Shown: one piece after another, positions 35,132 through 44,550 of the stretch
How the letters are laid out: each line of letters begins with the position of its first letter
Numbering within the stretch: position 1 is the first letter of the stretch
NCBI RefSeq assembly: GCF_046115505.1
Contig: NZ_CP170736.1
Coordinates: 124,001 to 188,000 of the forward strand
Direction: 5' to 3'
Length of the DNA: 64,000 nt
From: Dellaglioa kimchii
GTDB taxonomy: Bacteria; Bacillota; Bacilli; Lactobacillales; Lactobacillaceae
The notes under the pieces: model-generated
Told to the model about the DNA's origin: nothing
Database searches by the model: none
What the model saw: only the letters and a program-made list of their open reading frames with translations
Translations under genes and position numbers: made by a program

Positions 35132-36031
35132 ATGATAATTGACACTTTTGTAGAACTATTTCCATCTATTAAAATTTTAAAAAATGAACCACTTGCTAAA
35201 TATACAAATACTGAAACGGGAGGCATGGCTGATCTTTTAGCTTTTCCAGATACAGTGTCAGATGTTAAAATTTTGGTGAATACAGCCAATGAAAATGGTA
35301 TTCCTTTAACTGTTTTAGGAAATTCGAGTAATCTAGTTGTGAAAGATGGCGGTATTCGTGGACTTGTAATCATTTTAACGGATATGGATAAAATTGCTGT
35401 ATCTGGGACGAAAATTATAGCGCAAGCTGGTGCCTCACTTATTGAAACAACAGAAGAAGCTTACCAAGCTGGCTTGACTAATTTTGAATTTGCTGCTGGG
35501 ATTCCTGGGAGTGTTGGTGGTGCCGTATTTATGAATGCTGGTGCATATGATGGTGATATCAGCCAGGTATTGAGTGAAGTTAGTGTTATTACACGTACTG
35601 GTTATGTGAAAACACTAGTTAACGAAGAAATGAACTTTGACTATCGTCATAGTCAAATTCAAGATGATAATGACATCATATTAGAAGCAACCTTTGTATT
35701 AAAAGAAGGTAATAAATATGATATCCGTGAAAAAATGGATGAGTTTAACTTTTTACGTGCATCTAAACAACCTTTAGAGTACCCATCATGTGGAAGTGTT
35801 TTTAAGCGACCTGATGGACACTATACTGGTGTACTAGTTCACGAAGCTGGGTTACAAGGCTACCAAATTGGTGGCGCACAAGTATCAAAGAAACATGCCG
35901 GGTTTATTGTTAATGTAGACGGCGCTACTGCAACAGATTATATGGATGTTATTAAGCATGTTCAAAACGTTGTGTGGGAAAAATTTAAGGTTAGATTAGA
36001 AACGGAAGTTAGAATTATCGGAGAAGACTAA
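35132..36031 (+). CDS. murB: UDP-N-acetylenolpyruvoylglucosamine reductase
   Basis: 299 residues. FAD-binding region with VLGNSSNLVV and AAGIPGSVGGAVFMNAGAYD, the catalytic YPSCGSVFKRPDG with the conserved Ser, and GAQVSKKHAGFIVN. Reduces UDP-GlcNAc-enolpyruvate to UDP-MurNAc in peptidoglycan precursor synthesis. The antiporter gene follows 20 bases later. Confidence 0.97.
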   Translation: MIIDTFVELFPSIKILKNEPLAKYTNTETGGMADLLAFPDTVSDVKILVNTANENGIPLTVLGNSSNLVVKDGGIRGLVIILTDMDKIAVSGTKIIAQAGASLIETTEEAYQAGLTNFEFAAGIPGSVGGAVFMNAGAYDGDISQVLSEVSVITRTGYVKTLVNEEMNFDYRHSQIQDDNDIILEATFVLKEGNKYDIREKMDEFNFLRASKQPLEYPSCGSVFKRPDGHYTGVLVHEAGLQGYQIGGAQVSKKHAGFIVNVDGATATDYMDVIKHVQNVVWEKFKVRLETEVRIIGED

Positions 36032-36051
36032 AGTAGAAAGGAAGATGGTAA

Positions 36052-38169
36052 ATGCCGCTACTTGAATCGGTTATTGTTTTAGCTGCACTTGTTTTACTAT
36101 CAAATGTTATCAGTCATTATCTGGTTTCAATACCCGTTGGATTGATCCAGATTGCATTAGGCTTTGTCGTTGCCTTAATTTTTAAAGTTTCTATTGAGTT
36201 AGAAACAGATTGGTTCTTATTACTCTTTATTGCGCCACTATTATTTAATGATGGTCGAAAATTTCCAAAACGTGAATTGTGGAAATTAAGAGGTTCCATT
36301 TTTGCGAATGCCATATTATTGGTTTTCTTAACAACTGTGGTAGTTGGATTTTTCATTCATCTTTTGATTCCAAAAATGCCATTAGCAGTTGGATTCGCAC
36401 TGGCAGCTATTTTGTCACCAACGGATCCAGTTGCTGTGCAATCGATTGCTGAAAAAGCAAAATTACCAAGTAATATTTTAAATTTGGTTAGTGGTGAAAG
36501 TTTAATTAATGACGCAAGTGGACTAATTGCCTTTAAATATGCGATTGCTGCTGCGGTTACTGGCTATTTTTCATTTGGACAGGCCCTTGGTGATTTTACG
36601 TATATTGCGATTGTTGGTTTTATCTCAGGAGCGGTTTTAATGTTACTGATTTCAACAATACGAGATTTTTTAATGAGGCAGGGTATTAATGATGTCGTCT
36701 TTAATACGATATTACAAATTTTAACACCTTTCATTATTTTTCTTTTTACTGAAGAATTTTTACATGCGTCTGGTGTTATTTCGGTAGTTGTCGCTGGTGT
36801 TATCTCTAGTATGCGTAAGAATACTTTCGCGACGTACTTACCTGAAATTAAGTTAGTAACTGAAAAAACCTGGGAAATTGTGGTTTATCTCCTGAATGGA
36901 TTTGTGTTTATTATTCTTGGAATTGAATTACCAATTGCGATGTCAAAGACATTAGAAGATAACAATAGTAGTACTCTTTCGGCTATTATTGATGTTTTTG
37001 TCGTCTGGCTCTTTTTAGTCGTGATTCGTGTTGTTTGGACGTATATTAATATGTTATTAATTTCTAAGAAAAATAAATCAAAAAATAAGGCAAAGCCAAG
37101 TTGGCGTATTGCGTTAATATCAGGATTTTCAGGTGTTCGTGGTGCAATTACAATGGCTGGTGTGTTAACAGTCCCAACGATAATAAAAACAGGTGCTGCT
37201 TTTCCAGAGCGTTCATTAATGTTATTTATTGCTGGTGGCGTGATTATTTTAAGTTTAGTAGCCGCAATTTTGATATTACCTCTTTTAACTAAAGAAAAAG
37301 GAATAATGAAAACCAGTAATGAGGTTCCTGATGCTACTTTAGTTGAAGATGAGGATGCTATCATAACTAGTGATAGCGGAGATACGCAGTTCAATGAAAA
37401 ACAAGCTCGTATTTATATTATGCGAGTTGCTATTAGTCGCTTGGAGTCTGAACGACGAGAATCTAATCAAAAAGTTGCCTATGAATTAATTTTAGAATAT
37501 CAATTTATGATTCGTCGACTTGAGTTTTCTGATCAGGATGATGAACGATTACGCCAAATTGTTGAGGAAGAAGCAGACATTAGGCGAATTGCTTTAGATG
37601 GAGAACTCGAAGCATTAGATAAAATGAGATTAAAGCAGGCTATTAGTAATAAAAACTATTCAATTATTAATAAGAAAATTATGAAACAAAAAGCGAAATT
37701 AGGTCAAATTAATAATCGGAAAATCTCATTTGTAACGGTTAGAAATATTAATCATGCCTTTGTTCAATTAGGTAAGGTTGTGAGACGGACACTCTATTCT
37801 GAAAAAGAATTAAAAATGGTTTATGAACGACGAAATATAGAAAAAGCTTTAGCAAAAGCAGCTATTAAAGCACTATCAACGTATGTTAAAAAATCTGATG
37901 ATGGCAATCAACAATTTAAGCAGCAAGCTATGTATCATTTGATTGTTTATTATCGTAATCGTATCGAAACCTTAAAACGGACCAAAAATATTAATCAAGC
38001 CGAATCTGAGGAACAAAGTTACCAGCTTAGATTAAAGGCTATTGCGGCTGAACGTTCTGCGATGCAGGAATTGATGGAACGAGGCTATATTACGTGGTCA
38101 TTAGCGTCAAGTTTACGTGAATATATTAATTATTCTGAAAATGTTATTATGCTTTCTGAAGAGGACTAA
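36052..38169 (+). CDS. CPA1-family sodium/proton antiporter with large cytoplasmic domain
   Basis: 705 residues. About 12 membrane helices in the first 420 residues with the CPA1 motif ILSPTDPVAVQSI and SGESLINDASGLIAFK (ion-binding Asp), and SGFSGVRGAITMAG. The remaining 280 residues are a charged helical cytoplasmic domain. Exchanges Na+ (or K+) for H+ for pH and ion homeostasis. Start ATG after GAAAGGAAG; downstream of murB, probably co-transcribed. Confidence 0.94.
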   Translation: MPLLESVIVLAALVLLSNVISHYLVSIPVGLIQIALGFVVALIFKVSIELETDWFLLLFIAPLLFNDGRKFPKRELWKLRGSIFANAILLVFLTTVVVGFFIHLLIPKMPLAVGFALAAILSPTDPVAVQSIAEKAKLPSNILNLVSGESLINDASGLIAFKYAIAAAVTGYFSFGQALGDFTYIAIVGFISGAVLMLLISTIRDFLMRQGINDVVFNTILQILTPFIIFLFTEEFLHASGVISVVVAGVISSMRKNTFATYLPEIKLVTEKTWEIVVYLLNGFVFIILGIELPIAMSKTLEDNNSSTLSAIIDVFVVWLFLVVIRVVWTYINMLLISKKNKSKNKAKPSWRIALISGFSGVRGAITMAGVLTVPTIIKTGAAFPERSLMLFIAGGVIILSLVAAILILPLLTKEKGIMKTSNEVPDATLVEDEDAIITSDSGDTQFNEKQARIYIMRVAISRLESERRESNQKVAYELILEYQFMIRRLEFSDQDDERLRQIVEEEADIRRIALDGELEALDKMRLKQAISNKNYSIINKKIMKQKAKLGQINNRKISFVTVRNINHAFVQLGKVVRRTLYSEKELKMVYERRNIEKALAKAAIKALSTYVKKSDDGNQQFKQQAMYHLIVYYRNRIETLKRTKNINQAESEEQSYQLRLKAIAAERSAMQELMERGYITWSLASSLREYINYSENVIMLSEED

Positions 38170-38216
38170 AAATAGGTGTAACCCGCAATATATGCGAGTT
38201 ACACCTATTTTATTGT
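38169..38216. terminator. bidirectional terminator
   Basis: AATAGGTGTAACCCGCA pairs with TGCGAGTTACACCTATT; serves the convergent antiporter and DUF1361 genes and overlaps the end of the latter. Confidence 0.88.
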
Positions 38217-38861
38217 TTTTCTATAGACTTCTAAGCAAATGATAATAACCAGTTGGACTATTGTTAGTAAAACGACAAAAGCTAACATTTTAATTGTCCA
38301 CATATCGGCAATTAATTTTAATGTTAATTTTGGTGATGTTAGTAGGTATACAGTGTGTAATCTTAAAAAACGACCAATATAGACACCGACAGATGACAAA
38401 ATAGTTAGGCCAAATATAACGACATAACGAAAATAATAAGGTGTTAAGTGTAGTCGTTCTTTAATTTGGTCGGCAATTTGAGAAAATCCAACGAGTGCAA
38501 GTAACGTACATGATAAGGTACTTACCAATAAATAAGTATAGTTTAGCCACATATGAATATCTAATTTAATTAATCCTGTCATTATGTCATAGGGATGCAG
38601 TAAGCTTAAATGAAAAAGATCAGTTAATAGGTAAGGCGCGTTCGGATAAAAGAATAGCCAAGCTGCTGTTAACAGCCAAAAATAAGTATTTGATAATTTA
38701 TCTTTGATGTGAAAAGCTAATTCAATTGGCAGATAACCTAAAAATGTATTTAAGAGTAAAAAATTAAAAGGTGATTGTTGGTTGTAAACGAATAAGTAAA
38801 TAATAATTAAGTAACATATAAAAAATAATCTGATACCGTGCTTTACATTTGTATTTATCAT
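38205..38861 (-). CDS. DUF1361 membrane protein
   Basis: About 218 residues with six to seven predicted membrane helices. LFFYPNAPYLLTDLFHL near residue 73 and the later VYIGRFLRLH are the conserved segments of DUF1361. Function unknown. The ATG at 38861 is preferred because AAAAGG lies 9 bases upstream; an ATG at 38870 abuts it. Confidence 0.88.
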   Translation of the reverse strand: MINTNVKHGIRLFFICYLIIIYLFVYNQQSPFNFLLLNTFLGYLPIELAFHIKDKLSNTYFWLLTAAWLFFYPNAPYLLTDLFHLSLLHPYDIMTGLIKLDIHMWLNYTYLLVSTLSCTLLALVGFSQIADQIKERLHLTPYYFRYVVIFGLTILSSVGVYIGRFLRLHTVYLLTSPKLTLKLIADMWTIKMLAFVVLLTIVQLVIIICLEVYRKTIK

Positions 38862-38976
38862 AATGGTCATCCTTTTCTATAGTGACTTCAGTGTAGCAAA
38901 AAATGAGATGAAATCAAATTAATAATCTGGTAGATAATAGAAAATATGGCGGGATGAGGAAACAAATCTAACAACG

Positions 38977-38985
38977 TGGTATAAT
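38977..38985 (+). promoter_or_regulatory. extended -10 promoter of cdaA operon
   Basis: TGGTATAAT, a TG-N-TATAAT extended -10, 32 bases before the start codon; the -35 region is poor, as is usual for this promoter type. Confidence 0.5.
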
Positions 38986-39017
38986 AAAACGGTTAATAAA
39001 ATAGAGGAGGCCGAGTG

Positions 39018-39860
39018 ATGTCCATTAACTGGGGTGGTCTTGTAACGTGGGGGCATATGGTCAATATACTAGATATTATCGTTGTCTGGTTTGTTGTTTA
39101 TGAACTCATGGTACTTTTACGAGGAACAAAAGCGGTTCAACTTTTTAGAGGAATCATAATTATTGTTGTGATTAAGCTAATTAGTGTGGTCGTTGGGCTA
39201 CAAACTGTATCTTGGATTATGGATCAAGTTATCAATTGGGGTGTTATCGCCATGGTTGTTATTTTCCAACCGGAAATAAGACGTGGATTGGAACATCTTG
39301 GTCGTGGATCGTTTTTTTCAAGAGGTAAACAGAAAAACAAAGACGAAGAACATATGATTGCTGGGCTAGACTCAGCTATTCAATATATGTCAAAACGTCG
39401 AATTGGAGCATTAATTACTATCCAAATGAACACTGGATTGGAAGATTATATTGAAACCGGAATTGCATTAGATGCTGAAATTACGGGTGCATTATTAATC
39501 AATATTTTCATTCCCAATACACCATTGCATGATGGCGCGGTAATTATTAAAGATAATAAAATAGCTGTTGCGGCGGCTTACTTACCATTATCTGAAAGTA
39601 ACTTAATTCCAAAAGAATTAGGAACTCGGCATCGTGCTGCAGTAGGTATCAGTGAAGTAACCGACGCAATTACGATTGTTGTGTCAGAAGAAACAGGTTC
39701 AGTAACAATTACGCGAAATAACGAACTTATTCGTGATTTATCACAAGAAGATTACCTTAAATTATTGAATACTGAATTAATTAAAGATGATGAACCTAAA
39801 AAGAACAACCCTTTCTGGGAATTTTTTGAACATTTCGGGCGTAAGGGGGATAAAAAATGA
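39018..39860 (+). CDS. cdaA: diadenylate cyclase CdaA
   Basis: About 280 residues; the ATG at 39018 is 7 bases behind GAGGAGG (a GTG at 39015 is also in frame). Three N-terminal membrane helices (about 15-85) precede the DAC domain with the catalytic DGAVII (about residue 174) and GTRHRAAVG (about 207). Makes c-di-AMP from two ATP. Overlaps cdaR by 4 bases; cdaA-cdaR-glmM is a conserved operon linking c-di-AMP to cell-wall synthesis. Confidence 0.97.
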   Translation: MSINWGGLVTWGHMVNILDIIVVWFVVYELMVLLRGTKAVQLFRGIIIIVVIKLISVVVGLQTVSWIMDQVINWGVIAMVVIFQPEIRRGLEHLGRGSFFSRGKQKNKDEEHMIAGLDSAIQYMSKRRIGALITIQMNTGLEDYIETGIALDAEITGALLINIFIPNTPLHDGAVIIKDNKIAVAAAYLPLSESNLIPKELGTRHRAAVGISEVTDAITIVVSEETGSVTITRNNELIRDLSQEDYLKLLNTELIKDDEPKKNNPFWEFFEHFGRKGDKK

Positions 39861-40990
39861 ATCTAAATAAATTTTTTAATAGTCGCTCATTTTTTATTGG
39901 AACCTCTTTAATTTTAGCAATTTTATTATTTGTTTATGTTAATTATGATCAGTTAGCAAATACAAATAATTTTTCCGATTCAAAAACAACGAGTCTAGTT
40001 GCAAATGAATCAAAAACGATTGAGGCTGGCCTACAAATTACGGCCGATAGTGATAAATACTTTATTACTGGATATCCTAAAAATGTAAAATTAACATTGG
40101 ACGGTCCTGGCGCTTTAATTACAACAACTGTGAATACACAAAACTTTAGAGTGTTCGCTGATTTAAAGGGTTTAAATCCTGGAAAACATGTTGTTAAGTT
40201 ACAAGCAGAAGGATTAAACAAAGAAATTAGTTATAAAATTAATCCCGCTACGATTTCCGTTAATATACAAAAACGTAAGACAACGACATTCCCTATTCAG
40301 GTGAAATTTAATGAACGTCGTTTAGCGCAAGGGTATAAGAGTGGGACGCCTGTTTTAGATAATAATACGATTTCTGCATCAGGTGCGGAAGGCGATGTGA
40401 ATGCTATTTCAGAAGTGGTTGCACAAGTAAATGTCAGCAGCAATCAGATCAAGTCAACAATTTCACAAGAAGTCTTACTTGAGGCCTTAGATGTAAATGG
40501 TAAAACTTTAAATGTCGTCATGACCCCATCAACAGTCGGTGTTACAATACCGGTTGAGAGTACTAAAACCACTAAAAAATTACCTTTGAATTTTGTTTCA
40601 AGTGGAACTGGCGTATCTGGGAAGACGTACAAGTTTTCAAGTGATACAAAACAAGTAACGGTAACGGGTACAGAATCAACCTTAAGCAAATTAAGTAAAA
40701 TTGATGTTGTGGTACCAATTAATAAGATTAATGATTCCGTTACGAAAACAATTAGTATCGATTTGGATAAGAATAATTTAATTTCATCAAATCCAGAATC
40801 TGTTAAAGTAAAAATTGATGCTTCTGGTGGAACAGCAGCATCAAAAACTGAAAGTAGTGAAACAACAACTGATCAGACGTCGACGAGCTCTGAGACCAGT
40901 TCAGAAAGTAGTGAAAGTGCTACTTCGTCTTCATCGACAAGTTCTGATAGTTCAAGTAGTTCAAGTGAATCAACGAACGCATTAAATTAA
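39857..40990 (+). CDS. cdaR: CdaA regulatory protein, YbbR-domain protein
   Basis: 377 residues. An N-terminal membrane helix (about 10-27), then extracellular YbbR repeats (about 45-320), then a Ser/Thr-rich low-complexity tail with no further domain. CdaR binds CdaA and modulates its activity, and CdaA in turn contacts GlmM. Overlaps cdaA by ATGA. Confidence 0.95.
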   Translation: MNLNKFFNSRSFFIGTSLILAILLFVYVNYDQLANTNNFSDSKTTSLVANESKTIEAGLQITADSDKYFITGYPKNVKLTLDGPGALITTTVNTQNFRVFADLKGLNPGKHVVKLQAEGLNKEISYKINPATISVNIQKRKTTTFPIQVKFNERRLAQGYKSGTPVLDNNTISASGAEGDVNAISEVVAQVNVSSNQIKSTISQEVLLEALDVNGKTLNVVMTPSTVGVTIPVESTKTTKKLPLNFVSSGTGVSGKTYKFSSDTKQVTVTGTESTLSKLSKIDVVVPINKINDSVTKTISIDLDKNNLISSNPESVKVKIDASGGTAASKTESSETTTDQTSTSSETSSESSESATSSSSTSSDSSSSSSESTNALN

Positions 40991-41011
40991 TTAATTAGTG
41001 AGGAGAAAATA

Positions 41012-42367
41012 ATGAAATATTTTGGTACAGATGGTGTTAGAGGAATTGCAAATAAAGAACTAAGTCCTGAGTTAGCATTTAGATTGGGACGTTTAGGTGG
41101 GTATGTTCTATCAGAGCATGCACAACTTGAAAATAATGATAGACCACAAGTGCTTGTTGCTCGTGATACACGTATCTCTGGTCAAATGCTTGAACAAGCT
41201 TTGATTTCAGGGTTATTATCAGTTGGGATTGAAGTACTCTCATTAGGCGTTATTTCAACACCTGGTGTAGCGTACCTTGTACGTGCCCAAAATGCAGTTG
41301 CTGGAATTATGATTTCAGCTTCACATAATCCCGTTCAAGATAACGGCATTAAATTTTTTGGTGCAGATGGTTATAAACTATCTGATGAACAAGAAGAAGA
41401 AATTGAAGTTTTATTAGAAAAAGATTCTGATGATTTACCAAGACCAGAAGGTGAAGGCCTTGGAGTATTGGCAGATTACCCAGAAGGTGTACTAAAATAT
41501 ACACAATTTTTGGAACAAACAATTCCTGATGATTTAGAAGGAATTCATGTTGGAATTGATTCAGCTAATGGCGCAACAAGTGGACTTGTTTCACGTTTGT
41601 TTGCTGATTTAAATGCTGAATTTGAAACGATGGCAACTTCACCTGATGGATTAAATATTAATGATGGCGTTGGATCAACACATCCAGAAGGATTAGCTAA
41701 ATTTGTAGTTGAAAATAAACTTGAAGCCGGGATTGCTTTTGATGGCGATGGTGATAGATGTATTGCTGTTGATGAATTAGGTAATATTATTGATGGCGAT
41801 AAAATTATGTACATTTGTGGATTATACATGAATGAACGTGGTCGCTTGAAAAAAGAAACGGTTGTGACAACTGTTATGAGTAATATTGGACTATACAAAG
41901 CACTTGAAGCAGCTGATTTAACATCAGTTAAAACACAAGTTGGTGATCGTTATGTTGTTGAAAAAATGCGTGCTGACGGTTACAACATTGGTGGCGAACA
42001 ATCTGGACATATTGTATTCTTAGATTATAATACAACTGGCGATGGGATGCTAACTGCTATTCAATTGCTAAATGTTATGAAGAAAACAGGTAAGAAGTTA
42101 TCTGAATTAGCTGCAGCTGTTCAGACTTATCCGCAAGAACTTGTGAATGTTAGAGTGACAGATAAGCAAGCTGCATTAGATAATCAAAAAATTAAAGATA
42201 GTATTGCAGAAGTTGAAGCAGAAATGGCCGGTGATGGCCGTGTTCTTGTAAGACCTAGTGGAACTGAAAACTTATTACGCGTTATGGCTGAAGCACCAAC
42301 AGAAAAAGAAGTTAAAGCTTATGTTGATCGAATTGTTCAAACAGTTCAAACTGAAATGGGCGTTTAG
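41012..42367 (+). CDS. glmM: phosphoglucosamine mutase
   Basis: 451 residues. MKYFGTDGVRGIAN start, phosphoserine loop ISASHNPVQDNGIKFFG (Ser about 102), metal loop DGDGDRC (about 245), and GEQSGHIV. C-terminal RPSGTENLLRVM. Converts glucosamine-6-phosphate to glucosamine-1-phosphate for UDP-GlcNAc. ATG after GAGGAG; terminator follows, so glmS is separately transcribed. Confidence 0.98.
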   Translation: MKYFGTDGVRGIANKELSPELAFRLGRLGGYVLSEHAQLENNDRPQVLVARDTRISGQMLEQALISGLLSVGIEVLSLGVISTPGVAYLVRAQNAVAGIMISASHNPVQDNGIKFFGADGYKLSDEQEEEIEVLLEKDSDDLPRPEGEGLGVLADYPEGVLKYTQFLEQTIPDDLEGIHVGIDSANGATSGLVSRLFADLNAEFETMATSPDGLNINDGVGSTHPEGLAKFVVENKLEAGIAFDGDGDRCIAVDELGNIIDGDKIMYICGLYMNERGRLKKETVVTTVMSNIGLYKALEAADLTSVKTQVGDRYVVEKMRADGYNIGGEQSGHIVFLDYNTTGDGMLTAIQLLNVMKKTGKKLSELAAAVQTYPQELVNVRVTDKQAALDNQKIKDSIAEVEAEMAGDGRVLVRPSGTENLLRVMAEAPTEKEVKAYVDRIVQTVQTEMGV

Positions 42368-42375
42368 AAATTAAG

Positions 42376-42418
42376 AGAAAGAGTCATTTGAATGAAAATT
42401 CAAATGGCTCTTTTTTTA
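42376..42418 (+). terminator. terminator of cdaA-cdaR-glmM
   Basis: AGAGTCATTTGAAT and ATTCAAATGGCTCT pair around GAAA, followed by a T run. Confidence 0.9.
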
Positions 42419-42431
42419 TTTAAAAGTTGAT

Positions 42432-42537
42432 TTGGAATCTAGACCAATATAATAATTATTGACAAAAAAATATTAGAAAGGTATATTAATAGATATTGAT
42501 AAGGGTTACTTGTTTTTAAAACATATATACCAATTAT
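42432..42537 (+). promoter_or_regulatory. glmS promoter with possible NagR half-sites
   Basis: TTGACA (42459-42464), 17 bases, TATATT (42482-42487) is a good sigma-A promoter. TCTAGACCAATAT (42438-42450) lies just upstream of the -35 and ATATATACCAATTAT (42523-42537) downstream of the -10; both resemble half of the GntR-type NagR operator seen before nagB. There is no glmS ribozyme. Confidence 0.5.
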
Positions 42538-42582
42538 AAAATAATAATAAAAAATACATTTAAAAAAAGGATGACATAAACT

Positions 42583-44400
42583 ATGTGTGGAATTGTTGGC
42601 GTAACAGGAAAAACGAATACTGTTGAAATTTTAATTAATGGTTTGGAAAAATTAGAATACCGTGGCTATGATTCAGCCGGTATTTTTGTTGATAACAAAA
42701 CGGGTGAAGATTACCTTGTTAAAGAGGCTGGACGTATTTCGAATTTGAAGTCGGCCATTGATGATAAGGTTCATGGAACTGCTGGCATTGGACATACGCG
42801 TTGGGCAACACATGGCGTACCAAGTAAATTTAATGCCCATCCTCATGTTTCTGAAGATGGCCGCTTTTACCTTGTACATAATGGCGTTATCACTAATTTT
42901 TCTCAATTAAAAGACCAATATTTAAAAGACGTAAATTTTGTTAGTGAAACAGATACTGAGGTTGTTGTTCAATTAATTGGATATTTTGCAAATAAAGAAA
43001 ATTTAACTGCTAAGCAAGCATTCAAAAAAGTTTTATCATTACTTGAAGGTTCTTCATATGCTTTCTTGATGATGGATCGTGAAGAACCAGAAACATTGTT
43101 TGTGGCTAAGAATAAGAGTCCTTTATTAATTGGTGTTGGGGATGGCTTTAATGTTGTCTGCAGTGATGCCATGGCAATGTTGAAAGAAACACATGACTTT
43201 ATTGAACTAATGGACGGCGAAATGGTTATTGTTAAACCTGACTCTATTGAAATTGAAAATAAAGCTGGTGAAGCCGTATCACGTGATTCATATCATGTTG
43301 AAATGGATGATAGCGATTCAGAAAAAGGCGCATATCCATTTTACATGCTAAAAGAAATCGATGAACAGCCTGCTGTTATGCGCCGTTTATTGAGTGAGTA
43401 TGTTGAAAATGAAGAAACTGTTAAAATAGATGATAATATTTTAAATGCAATGAAAGCTGCTGATCGCATCTATATTGTTGCTGCAGGAACAAGTTACCAT
43501 GCCGGATTAGTTGGAAAAGAATTATTTGAAGGTTTAGCTAATGTACCAACAGAAGTACATGTTGCTTCAGAATTTGGTTATCATATGCCATTACTTTCAG
43601 AAAAACCATTCTTTATTTTCTTATCACAAAGTGGTGAAACAGCTGATAGCCGTCAGGTTCTTGTAAAAGTTAACGAAATGATGTATCCAAGTTTAACGAT
43701 TACAAACTCAGCAAATTCTACGCTTTCTCGTGAAGCAACATACACGTTGTTATTACATGCTGGTCCTGAAATAGCAGTTGCCTCAACTAAGGCATATACA
43801 GCTCAAATTGCCGTTGAAGCACTTTTAGCAAAAGCGTTAGGAACAGTTACAAAACAAACAAAAGCTATTAATTTTGATGTTTATCATGAATTAACAATGG
43901 TTGCAAATGCTATGCAAGCTATGGTTGATGATAAAGACTCAATTAATGATTTAGCGAAAGAATTCTTAAGTGAAACACGTAATGCTTTCTATATTGGTCG
44001 TGGTATTGATTATGACGTTTCAATTGAAGCTGCACTTAAATTAAAAGAAGTCTCTTATGTTCAAACGGAAGGTTTTGCGTCTGGTGAATTAAAACATGGA
44101 ACCATTGCCTTGATTGAAGAAGGCACACCGGTTGTTGCTATCATCACTGATAAACCGACTGCAAGTCATACGCGAGGCAATGTTCAAGAAGTTTTGGCTC
44201 GTGGAGCAAATACAATTATCATCTCAACAGAAGCATTAGCAAACGAGGGTGATCAAATTGTATTACCAGATGTTTCTGACTTATTAACACCGTTAGTAAG
44301 TATTGTACCTGCACAATTATTGGCTTACTATACAAGTCTAAACCGTGGCTATGATGTTGATAAACCTCGTAATTTAGCTAAGAGTGTTACTGTCGAATAA
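42583..44400 (+). CDS. glmS: glutamine-fructose-6-phosphate aminotransferase
   Basis: 605 residues. N-terminal nucleophile Cys2 (MCGIVGVTG), glutaminase domain to about 230 (GIGHTRWATHG, VHNGVITN), two SIS domains (AAGTSYHAGLVGK, FLSQSGETADSRQ, ASTKAYTAQ) and C-terminal NLAKSVTVE. Makes glucosamine-6-phosphate, feeding glmM. It opposes nagB, next gene, and both show NagR-like sites upstream. Confidence 0.98.
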   Translation: MCGIVGVTGKTNTVEILINGLEKLEYRGYDSAGIFVDNKTGEDYLVKEAGRISNLKSAIDDKVHGTAGIGHTRWATHGVPSKFNAHPHVSEDGRFYLVHNGVITNFSQLKDQYLKDVNFVSETDTEVVVQLIGYFANKENLTAKQAFKKVLSLLEGSSYAFLMMDREEPETLFVAKNKSPLLIGVGDGFNVVCSDAMAMLKETHDFIELMDGEMVIVKPDSIEIENKAGEAVSRDSYHVEMDDSDSEKGAYPFYMLKEIDEQPAVMRRLLSEYVENEETVKIDDNILNAMKAADRIYIVAAGTSYHAGLVGKELFEGLANVPTEVHVASEFGYHMPLLSEKPFFIFLSQSGETADSRQVLVKVNEMMYPSLTITNSANSTLSREATYTLLLHAGPEIAVASTKAYTAQIAVEALLAKALGTVTKQTKAINFDVYHELTMVANAMQAMVDDKDSINDLAKEFLSETRNAFYIGRGIDYDVSIEAALKLKEVSYVQTEGFASGELKHGTIALIEEGTPVVAIITDKPTASHTRGNVQEVLARGANTIIISTEALANEGDQIVLPDVSDLLTPLVSIVPAQLLAYYTSLNRGYDVDKPRNLAKSVTVE

Positions 44401-44412
44401 GATAGATTGAAG

Positions 44413-44450
44413 AAATGATATTACCTGTTTAAGGGTAGTATCATTTTTTT
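44413..44450 (+). terminator. terminator of glmS
   Basis: AATGATATTACC pairs with GGTAGTATCATT around a short loop, then seven T. Confidence 0.85.
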
Positions 44451-44458
44451 GTTTATTA

Positions 44459-44516
44459 TTTGGTATAGACCTATTGCTTTTTTTAAAATGATATTGTATT
44501 ATTGGACTATACCAAT
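44459..44516 (+). promoter_or_regulatory. nagB promoter with two NagR-type operators
   Basis: Promoter TTGCTT (44474-44479), 17 bases, TATTAT (44497-44502). TTTGGTATAGACCTAT (44459-44474) abuts the -35, and ATTGGACTATACCAAT (44501-44516) overlaps the -10. Both match the 16-base pseudopalindromic operator known for GntR-family NagR/YvoA (ATTGGTATAGACCAAT type), so bound repressor would block the promoter from both sides. Confidence 0.7.
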
Positions 44517-44550
44517 TAGAGAAATAAATAATTGAAAAGAGGACAATCAA

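Noticed and set aside
42421..42582. glmS ribozyme
   Set aside because: The 160-base upstream region has a normal promoter and lacks the conserved ribozyme core; it is also too AT-rich.
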